NCBI GenBank assembly: GCA_034509925.1
Contig: CM067530.1
Coordinates: forward strand, 5,564,001-5,628,000
Length of the DNA: 64,000 bases
Origin: Hirudinaria manillensis
Taxonomy: Eukaryota; Annelida; Clitellata; Hirudinida; Hirudinidae
Direction of reading: 5' to 3'
Shown one piece after another: positions 54,121 through 62,499 of the stretch (positions are counted from its first letter, which is position 1; each line of letters begins with the position of its first letter). The position numbers and the translations under genes are program-made. Below the pieces are notes generated by a model, which ran no database searches, was not told the DNA's origin, and saw only the letters and a program-made list of their open reading frames with translations.

Positions 54121-57100
54121 ATGGAAACGTGTGGTTATTACAACTCATTCGATAACAAAAACATTGAAGTACTCAGTCAGGAAGAAAATCAGGATTACGA
54201 AGTGTTCGTATCCAATCTGAGTTACGATGTGACAGAGGAAGAGCTGGAAGAACTCTTTATCACCAAGTTGCCCGTTAAGAGAGTCAGAATCTTTCGCAAT
54301 GAAGACGGCTCGAGCTCGGGAACGGCCGAAGTGGTGTTTCACAGCATGTTCGACAGATTCAAGTCTTTCCTCATGTTCGGGAACAAGACTTTGCAAGGAC
54401 GTCGTTTGAGGTTAAAATGCGGAGGAGAAGCCGTTAGATTCGGTAGAAGTAGCTATGAAAATCATGTTAACGTTGACACGAGCGTCTACTGCGAAAGTGA
54501 ATGTTACACAGAGAAATGGGAGGAAGAGTCGAACGATAACGCATATTCGACAACGAAAACGGTCGAGGAAGAAGACAAGGATTACGAAGTGTTCGTATCC
54601 AATCTGAGTTACGATGTGACGGAGGAAGAGCTGGAAGCACACTTTCTCACCAAGTTGCCCGTCAAGAGAGTCAGAATCTTTCGCAATGTAGACGGCTCGA
54701 GCTCGGGAACGGCCGAAGTGGTGTTTCACAGCATGTTCGACAGGTTCAAGTCTTTCCTCATGTTCGGGAACAAGACTTTGCAAGGACGTCGTTTGAGGTT
54801 AAAATGCGGAGGAGAAGCCGTTAGATTCGGTAGAAGTAGCTATGAAAATCATGTTAACGTTGACACGAGCGTCTACTGCGAAAGTGAATGTTACACAGAG
54901 AAATGGGAGGAAGAGTCGAACGATAACGCATATTCGACAACGAAAACGGTCGATGAAGAAGACAAGGATTACGAAGTGTTCGTATCCAATCTGAGTTACG
55001 ATGTGACGGAGGAAGAGCTGGAAGCACACTTTATCACCAAGTTGCCCGTCAAGAGAGTCAGAATCTTTCGCAATGAAGACGGCTCGAGCTCGGGAACGGC
55101 CGAAGTGGTGTTTCACAGCATGTTCGACAGGTTCAAGTCTTTCCTCATGTTCGGGAACAAGACTTTGCAAGGACGTCGTTTGAGGTTAAAATGCGGAGGA
55201 GAAGCCGTTAGATTCGGTAGAAGTAGCTATGAAAATCATGTTAACGTTGACACGAGCGTCTACTGCGAAAGTGAATGTTCCACAGAGAAATGGGAGGAAG
55301 AGTCGAACGATAACGCATATTCGACAACGAAAACGGTCGATGAAGAAGACAAGGATTACGAAGTGTTCGTATCCAATCTGAGTTACGATGTGACGGAGGA
55401 AGAGCTGGAAGCACACTTTATCACCAAGTTGCCCGTCAAGAGAGTCAGAATCTTTCGCAATGAAGACGGATCGAGCTCGGGAACGGCCGAAGTGGTATTT
55501 CACAGCATGTTCGACAGGTTCAAGTCTTTCCTCATGTTCGGGAACAAGACTTTGCAAGGACGTCGTTTGAGGTTAAAATGCGGAGGAGAAGCCGTTAGAT
55601 TCGGACGAAGTAGCTATGAAAATCAGGCTACCGAAAACGTTGACACGAGCGTCTACTGCGAAAGTGAATGTTCCACAGAGAAATGGGAGGAAGAGTCGAA
55701 CGATAACGCATATTCGACAACGAAAACGGTCGATGAAGAAGACAAGGATTACGAAGTGTTCGTATCCAATCTGAGTTACGATGTGACGGAGGAAGAGCTG
55801 GAAGCACACTTTCTCACCAAGTTGCCCGTCAAGAGAGTCAGAATCTTTCGCAATGTAGACGGCTCGAGCTCGGGAACGGCCGAAGTGGTGTTTCACAGCA
55901 TGTTCGACAGGTTCAAGTCTTTCCTCATGTTCGGGAACAAGACTTTGCAAGGACGTCGTTTGAGGTTAAAATGCGGAGGAGAAGCCGTTAGATTCGGTAG
56001 AAGTAGCTATGAAAATCATGTTAACGTTGACACGAGCGTCTACTGCGAAAGTGAATGTTACACAGAGAAATGGGAGGAAGAGTCGAACGATAACGCATAT
56101 TCGACAACGAAAACGGTCGATGAAGAAGACAAGGATTACGAAGTGTTCGTATCCAATCTGAGTTACGATGTGACGGAGGAAGAGCTGGAAGCACACTTTA
56201 TCACCAAGTTGCCCGTCAAGAGAGTCAGAATCTTTCGCAATGAAGACGGCTCGAGCTCGGGAACGGCCGAAGTGGTGTTTCACAGCATGTTCGACAGGTT
56301 CAAGTCTTTCCTCATGTTCGGGAACAAGACTTTGCAAGGACGTCGTTTGAGGTTAAAATGCGGAGGAGAAGCCGTTAGATTCGGTAGAAGTAGCTATGAA
56401 AATCATGTTAACGTTGACACGAGCGTCTACTGCGAAAGTGAATGTTCCACAGAGAAATGGGAGGAAGAGTCGAACGATAACGCATATTCGACAACGAAAA
56501 CGGTCGATGAAGAAGACAAGGATTACGAAGTGTTCGTATCCAATCTGAGTTACGATGTGACGGAGGAAGAGCTGGAAGCACACTTTATCACCAAGTTGCC
56601 CGTCAAGAGAGTCAGAATCTTTCGCAATGAAGACGGATCGAGCTCGGGAACGGCCGAAGTGGTATTTCACAGCATGTTCGACAGGTTCAAGTCTTTCCTC
56701 ATGTTCGGGAACAAGACTTTGCAAGGACGTCGTTTGAGGTTAAAATGCGGAGGAGAAGCCGTTAGATTCGGACGAAGTAGCTATGAAAATCAGGCTACCG
56801 AAAACGTTGACACGAGCGTCTACTGCGAAAGTGAATGTTCCACAGAGAAATGGGAGGAAGAGTCGAACGATAACGCATATTCGACAACGAAAACGGTCGA
56901 TGAAGAAGACAAGGATTACGAAGTGTTCGTATCCAATCTGAGTTACGATGTGACGGAGGAAGAGCTGGAAGCACACTTTATCACCAAGTTGCCCGTCAAG
57001 AGAGTCAGAATCTTTCGCAATGAAGACGGATCGAGCTCGGGAACGGCCGAAGTGGTATTTCACAGCATGTTCGACAGATTCAAGTCTTTCCTTATGTTCG

Positions 57101-57327
57101 GGAACAAGAATTTGCAAGGACGTCGCTTGAGGTTAAAATGCGGTGGAGTGGCGGTCGCACATAATAGCCGAAACGGATATTCGGAACGGATTTCTTGTGG
57201 ACTAGACGAATATAAATGTTCTCTAAAAGAGCCTGTACGTAAACAGCAACGGAAAAAATTGACAACTGCACATCACGACATCATTCAAGATCTTCACCTG
57301 AGAAACCTTTACGTTGTTGTCGTCTAA
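54121..57327 (+). CDS. Poly-RRM protein 10, 8 RRM units, 1068 aa
   Basis: Units 2 and 5 share RNVDG (V for E) in the loop before RNP1. Units 2-4 and 5-7 form a duplicated three-unit block of 389 residues (1167 bp). Linkers after units 3 and 6 are chimeric: they start HVNV but continue STEK. The tail joins through GGVAVAHN (V for A). All these markers recur in the gene at 59965, which has one copy of the block. The tail is DIIQ. Confidence 0.87.
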   Translation: METCGYYNSFDNKNIEVLSQEENQDYEVFVSNLSYDVTEEELEELFITKLPVKRVRIFRNEDGSSSGTAEVVFHSMFDRFKSFLMFGNKTLQGRRLRLKCGGEAVRFGRSSYENHVNVDTSVYCESECYTEKWEEESNDNAYSTTKTVEEEDKDYEVFVSNLSYDVTEEELEAHFLTKLPVKRVRIFRNVDGSSSGTAEVVFHSMFDRFKSFLMFGNKTLQGRRLRLKCGGEAVRFGRSSYENHVNVDTSVYCESECYTEKWEEESNDNAYSTTKTVDEEDKDYEVFVSNLSYDVTEEELEAHFITKLPVKRVRIFRNEDGSSSGTAEVVFHSMFDRFKSFLMFGNKTLQGRRLRLKCGGEAVRFGRSSYENHVNVDTSVYCESECSTEKWEEESNDNAYSTTKTVDEEDKDYEVFVSNLSYDVTEEELEAHFITKLPVKRVRIFRNEDGSSSGTAEVVFHSMFDRFKSFLMFGNKTLQGRRLRLKCGGEAVRFGRSSYENQATENVDTSVYCESECSTEKWEEESNDNAYSTTKTVDEEDKDYEVFVSNLSYDVTEEELEAHFLTKLPVKRVRIFRNVDGSSSGTAEVVFHSMFDRFKSFLMFGNKTLQGRRLRLKCGGEAVRFGRSSYENHVNVDTSVYCESECYTEKWEEESNDNAYSTTKTVDEEDKDYEVFVSNLSYDVTEEELEAHFITKLPVKRVRIFRNEDGSSSGTAEVVFHSMFDRFKSFLMFGNKTLQGRRLRLKCGGEAVRFGRSSYENHVNVDTSVYCESECSTEKWEEESNDNAYSTTKTVDEEDKDYEVFVSNLSYDVTEEELEAHFITKLPVKRVRIFRNEDGSSSGTAEVVFHSMFDRFKSFLMFGNKTLQGRRLRLKCGGEAVRFGRSSYENQATENVDTSVYCESECSTEKWEEESNDNAYSTTKTVDEEDKDYEVFVSNLSYDVTEEELEAHFITKLPVKRVRIFRNEDGSSSGTAEVVFHSMFDRFKSFLMFGNKNLQGRRLRLKCGGVAVAHNSRNGYSERISCGLDEYKCSLKEPVRKQQRKKLTTAHHDIIQDLHLRNLYVVVV

Positions 57328-57822
57328 AACCGCAAATTCTTTGCGCGATTCTTATTGCTGACCATTTTATCTGTCGAATTATATATTTATAATGTCGTAT
57401 TTTTAATTTAACCGTTGACAATAAATGCATCAAACGAAATCCATATAGAATCGTTTTAAAATACATATTTTTAATTGTTAGACATAAAAATTAGTTAATT
57501 TTGCATTGTTTTATTATAAATGTCGATGAACCGGATATTTTTTTTAAAACCATTTTTGCATCTCTATCATCCATTAACGTTTGAATGTTAAATTATAAGT
57601 GAAAATTTAATAACGAAATCATTGCATTAGATGGTTTATTTTTTATATCTTTTAGGGGTGAAAATATAATTAGTTAAACATTAAATTAGTGAAAGAAATT
57701 AATTAATTTATATATTTTTAAGATTCAGCATCTTTTTAGCGAACGACGATGCATTACTTAAGATAAATCTATCACACAAAAAAGCACCAATTAAAGTTAA
57801 AAACCGTCTAAGAGAAACCGAA

Positions 57823-59469
57823 ATGGAAACGTGTGGTTATTACAACTCATTCGATAACAAAAACATTGAAGTACTCAGTCAGGAAGAAAATCAGGATTAC
57901 GAAGTGTTCGTATCCAATCTGAGTTACGATGTGACAGAGGAAGAGCTGGAAGAACTCTTTATCACCAAGTTGCCCGTTAAGAGAGTCAGAATCTTTCGCA
58001 ATGAAGACGGCTCGAGCTCGGGAACGGCCGAAGTGGTGTTTCACAGCATGTTCGACAGATTCAAGTCTTTCCTCATGTTCGGGAACAAGACTTTGCAAGG
58101 ACGTCGTTTGAGGTTAAAATGCGGAGGAGAAGCCGTTAGATTCGGTAGAAGTAGCTATGAAAATCATGTTAACGTTGACACGAGCGTCTACTGCGAAAGT
58201 GAATGTTACACAGAGAAATGGGAGGAAGAGTCGAACGATAACGCATATTCGACAACGAAAACGGTCGAGGAAGAAGACAAGGATTACGAAGTGTTCGTAT
58301 CCAATCTGAGTTACGATGTGACGGAGGAAGAGCTGGAAGCACACTTTCTCACCAAGTTGCCCGTCAAGAGAGTCAGAATCTTTCGCAATGAAGACGGCTC
58401 GAGCTCGGGAACGGCCGAAGTGGTGTTTCACAGCATGTTCGACAGGTTCAAGTCTTTCCTCATGTTCGGGAACAAGACTTTGCAAGGACGTCGTTTGAGG
58501 TTAAAATGCGGAGGAGAAGCCGTTAGATTCGGTAGAAGTAGCTATGAAAATCATGTTAACGTTGACACGAGCGTCTACTGCGAAAGTGAATGTTACACAG
58601 AGAAATGGGAGGAAGAGTCGAACGATAACGCATATTCGACAACGAAAACGGTCGATGAAGAAGACAAGGATTACGAAGTGTTCGTATCCAATCTGAGTTA
58701 CGATGTGACGGAGGAAGAGCTGGAAGCACACTTTATCACCAAGTTGCCCGTCAAGAGAGTCAGAATCTTTCGCAATGAAGACGGCTCGAGCTCGGGAACG
58801 GCCGAAGTGGTGTTTCACAGCATGTTCGACAGGTTCAAGTCTTTCCTCATGTTCGGGAACAAGACTTTGCAAGGACGTCGTTTGAGGTTAAAATGCGGAG
58901 GAGAAGCCGTTAGATTCGGTAGAAGTAGCTATGAAAATCATGTTAACGTTGACACGAGCGTCTACTGCGAAAGTGAATGTTACACAGAGAAATGGGAGGA
59001 AGAGTCGAACGATAACGCATATTCGACAACGAAAACGGTCGATGAAGAAGACAAGGATTACGAAGTGTTCGTATCCAATCTGAGTTACGATGTGACGGAG
59101 GAAGAGCTGGAAGCACACTTTATCACCAAGTTGCCCGTCAAGAGAGTCAGAATCTTTCGCAATGAAGACGGATCGAGCTCGGGAACGGCCGAAGTGGTAT
59201 TTCACAGCATGTTCGACAGATTCAAGTCTTTCCTTATGTTCGGGAACAAGAATTTGCAAGGACGTCGCTTGAGGTTAAAATGCGGTGGAGCGGCGGTCGC
59301 ACATAATAGCCGAAACGGATATTCGGAACGGATTTCTTGTGGACTAGACGAATATAAATGTTCTCTAAAAGAGCCTGTACGTAAACAGCAACGGAAAAAA
59401 TTGACAACTGCACATCACGACATCATTCAAGATCTTCACCTGAGAAACCTTTACGTTGTTGTCGTCTAA
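57823..59469 (+). CDS. Poly-RRM protein 11, 4 RRM units, 548 aa
   Basis: All three linkers are the HVNV...YTEK type. Helix-1 forms: EELFI, L, I, I. The tail joins through GGAAVAHN and is DIIQ. The layout is the same as the partial gene at the right window edge, which supports duplication of a two-gene block. Confidence 0.87.
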   Translation: METCGYYNSFDNKNIEVLSQEENQDYEVFVSNLSYDVTEEELEELFITKLPVKRVRIFRNEDGSSSGTAEVVFHSMFDRFKSFLMFGNKTLQGRRLRLKCGGEAVRFGRSSYENHVNVDTSVYCESECYTEKWEEESNDNAYSTTKTVEEEDKDYEVFVSNLSYDVTEEELEAHFLTKLPVKRVRIFRNEDGSSSGTAEVVFHSMFDRFKSFLMFGNKTLQGRRLRLKCGGEAVRFGRSSYENHVNVDTSVYCESECYTEKWEEESNDNAYSTTKTVDEEDKDYEVFVSNLSYDVTEEELEAHFITKLPVKRVRIFRNEDGSSSGTAEVVFHSMFDRFKSFLMFGNKTLQGRRLRLKCGGEAVRFGRSSYENHVNVDTSVYCESECYTEKWEEESNDNAYSTTKTVDEEDKDYEVFVSNLSYDVTEEELEAHFITKLPVKRVRIFRNEDGSSSGTAEVVFHSMFDRFKSFLMFGNKNLQGRRLRLKCGGAAVAHNSRNGYSERISCGLDEYKCSLKEPVRKQQRKKLTTAHHDIIQDLHLRNLYVVVV

Positions 59470-59964
59470 AACCGCAAATTCTTTGCGCGATTCTTATTGC
59501 TGACCATTTTATCTGTCGAATTATATATTTATAATGTCGTATTTTTAATTTAACCGTTGACAATAAATGCATCAAACGAAATCCATATAGAATCGTTTTA
59601 AAATACATATTTTTAATTGTTAGACATAAAAATTAGTTAATTTTGCATTGTTTTATTATAAATGTCGATGAACCGGATATTTTTTTTAAAACCATTTTTG
59701 CATCTCTATCATCCATTAACGTTTGAATGTTAAATTATAAGTGAAAATTTAATAACGAAATCATTGCATTAGATGGTTTATTTTTTATATCTTTTAGGGG
59801 TGAAAATATAATTAGTTAAACATTAAATTAGTGAAAGAAATTAATTAATTTATATATTTTTAAGATTCAGCATCTTTTTAGCGAACGACGATGCATTACT
59901 TAAGATAAATCTATCACACAAAAAAGCACCAATTAAAGTTAAAAACCGTCTAAGAGAAACCGAA

Positions 59965-62004
59965 ATGGAAACGTGTGGTTATTACAACTCATTCGATAAC
60001 AAAAACATTGAAGTACTCAGTCAGGAAGAAAATCAGGATTACGAAGTGTTCGTATCCAATCTGAGTTACGATGTGACAGAGGAAGAGCTGGAAGAACTCT
60101 TTATCACCAAGTTGCCCGTTAAGAGAGTCAGAATCTTTCGCAATGAAGACGGCTCGAGCTCGGGAACGGCCGAAGTGGTGTTTCACAGCATGTTCGACAG
60201 ATTCAAGTCTTTCCTCATGTTCGGGAACAAGACTTTGCAAGGACGTCGTTTGAGGTTAAAATGCGGAGGAGAAGCCGTTAGATTCGGTAGAAGTAGCTAT
60301 GAAAATCATGTTAACGTTGACACGAGCGTCTACTGCGAAAGTGAATGTTACACAGAGAAATGGGAGGAAGAGTCGAACGATAACGCATATTCGACAACGA
60401 AAACGGTCGAGGAAGAAGACAAGGATTACGAAGTGTTCGTATCCAATCTGAGTTACGATGTGACGGAGGAAGAGCTGGAAGCACACTTTCTCACCAAGTT
60501 GCCCGTCAAGAGAGTCAGAATCTTTCGCAATGTAGACGGCTCGAGCTCGGGAACGGCCGAAGTGGTGTTTCACAGCATGTTCGACAGGTTCAAGTCTTTC
60601 CTCATGTTCGGGAACAAGACTTTGCAAGGACGTCGTTTGAGGTTAAAATGCGGAGGAGAAGCCGTTAGATTCGGTAGAAGTAGCTATGAAAATCATGTTA
60701 ACGTTGACACGAGCGTCTACTGCGAAAGTGAATGTTACACAGAGAAATGGGAGGAAGAGTCGAACGATAACGCATATTCGACAACGAAAACGGTCGATGA
60801 AGAAGACAAGGATTACGAAGTGTTCGTATCCAATCTGAGTTACGATGTGACGGAGGAAGAGCTGGAAGCACACTTTATCACCAAGTTGCCCGTCAAGAGA
60901 GTCAGAATCTTTCGCAATGAAGACGGCTCGAGCTCGGGAACGGCCGAAGTGGTGTTTCACAGCATGTTCGACAGGTTCAAGTCTTTCCTCATGTTCGGGA
61001 ACAAGACTTTGCAAGGACGTCGTTTGAGGTTAAAATGCGGAGGAGAAGCCGTTAGATTCGGTAGAAGTAGCTATGAAAATCATGTTAACGTTGACACGAG
61101 CGTCTACTGCGAAAGTGAATGTTCCACAGAGAAATGGGAGGAAGAGTCGAACGATAACGCATATTCGACAACGAAAACGGTCGATGAAGAAGACAAGGAT
61201 TACGAAGTGTTCGTATCCAATCTGAGTTACGATGTGACGGAGGAAGAGCTGGAAGCACACTTTATCACCAAGTTGCCCGTCAAGAGAGTCAGAATCTTTC
61301 GCAATGAAGACGGATCGAGCTCGGGAACGGCCGAAGTGGTATTTCACAGCATGTTCGACAGGTTCAAGTCTTTCCTCATGTTCGGGAACAAGACTTTGCA
61401 AGGACGTCGTTTGAGGTTAAAATGCGGAGGAGAAGCCGTTAGATTCGGACGAAGTAGCTATGAAAATCAGGCTACCGAAAACGTTGACACGAGCGTCTAC
61501 TGCGAAAGTGAATGTTCCACAGAGAAATGGGAGGAAGAGTCGAACGATAACGCATATTCGACAACGAAAACGGTCGATGAAGAAGACAAGGATTACGAAG
61601 TGTTCGTATCCAATCTGAGTTACGATGTGACGGAGGAAGAGCTGGAAGCACACTTTATCACCAAGTTGCCCGTCAAGAGAGTCAGAATCTTTCGCAATGA
61701 AGACGGATCGAGCTCGGGAACGGCCGAAGTGGTATTTCACAGCATGTTCGACAGATTCAAGTCTTTCCTTATGTTCGGGAACAAGAATTTGCAAGGACGT
61801 CGCTTGAGGTTAAAATGCGGTGGAGTGGCGGTCGCACATAATAGCCGAAACGGATATTCGGAACGGATTTCTTGTGGACTAGACGAATATAAATGTTCTC
61901 TAAAAGAGCCTGTACGTAAACAGCAACGGAAAAAATTGACAACTGCACATCACGACATCATTCAAGATCTTCACCTGAGAAACCTTTACGTTGTTGTCGT
62001 CTAA
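59965..62004 (+). CDS. Poly-RRM protein 12, 5 RRM units, 679 aa
   Basis: It carries the same private markers as the gene at 54121 (RNVDG in unit 2, chimeric HVNV...STEK linker after unit 3, GGVAVAHN at the tail) but is shorter by exactly 389 residues, the length of one three-unit block. Linkers: HV, HV, chimeric HV/STEK, QAT. The tail is DIIQ. Confidence 0.87.
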   Translation: METCGYYNSFDNKNIEVLSQEENQDYEVFVSNLSYDVTEEELEELFITKLPVKRVRIFRNEDGSSSGTAEVVFHSMFDRFKSFLMFGNKTLQGRRLRLKCGGEAVRFGRSSYENHVNVDTSVYCESECYTEKWEEESNDNAYSTTKTVEEEDKDYEVFVSNLSYDVTEEELEAHFLTKLPVKRVRIFRNVDGSSSGTAEVVFHSMFDRFKSFLMFGNKTLQGRRLRLKCGGEAVRFGRSSYENHVNVDTSVYCESECYTEKWEEESNDNAYSTTKTVDEEDKDYEVFVSNLSYDVTEEELEAHFITKLPVKRVRIFRNEDGSSSGTAEVVFHSMFDRFKSFLMFGNKTLQGRRLRLKCGGEAVRFGRSSYENHVNVDTSVYCESECSTEKWEEESNDNAYSTTKTVDEEDKDYEVFVSNLSYDVTEEELEAHFITKLPVKRVRIFRNEDGSSSGTAEVVFHSMFDRFKSFLMFGNKTLQGRRLRLKCGGEAVRFGRSSYENQATENVDTSVYCESECSTEKWEEESNDNAYSTTKTVDEEDKDYEVFVSNLSYDVTEEELEAHFITKLPVKRVRIFRNEDGSSSGTAEVVFHSMFDRFKSFLMFGNKNLQGRRLRLKCGGVAVAHNSRNGYSERISCGLDEYKCSLKEPVRKQQRKKLTTAHHDIIQDLHLRNLYVVVV

Positions 62005-62499
62005 AACCGCAAATTCTTTGCGCGATTCTTATTGCTGACCATTTTATCTGTCGAATTATATATTTATAATGTCGTATTTTTAATTTAACCGTTGACAATA
62101 AATGCATCAAACGAAATCCATATAGAATCGTTTTAAAATACATATTTTTAATTGTTAGACATAAAAATTAGTTAATTTTGCATTGTTTTATTATAAATGT
62201 CGATGAACCGGATATTTTTTTTAAAACCATTTTTGCATCTCTATCATCCATTAACGTTTGAATGTTAAATTATAAGTGAAAATTTAATAACGAAATCATT
62301 GCATTAGATGGTTTATTTTTTATATCTTTTAGGGGTGAAAATATAATTAGTTAAACATTAAATTAGTGAAAGAAATTAATTAATTTATATATTTTTAAGA
62401 TTCAGCATCTTTTTAGCGAACGACGATGCATTACTTAAGATAAATCTATCACACAAAAAAGCACCAATTAAAGTTAAAAACCGTCTAAGAGAAACCGAA

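Noticed and set aside
27140-62143. 61-aa minus-strand frame in each array spacer
   Set aside because: It covers the antisense of the tail end and the poly(A) region, with no domain. Its conservation equals that of the spacer.
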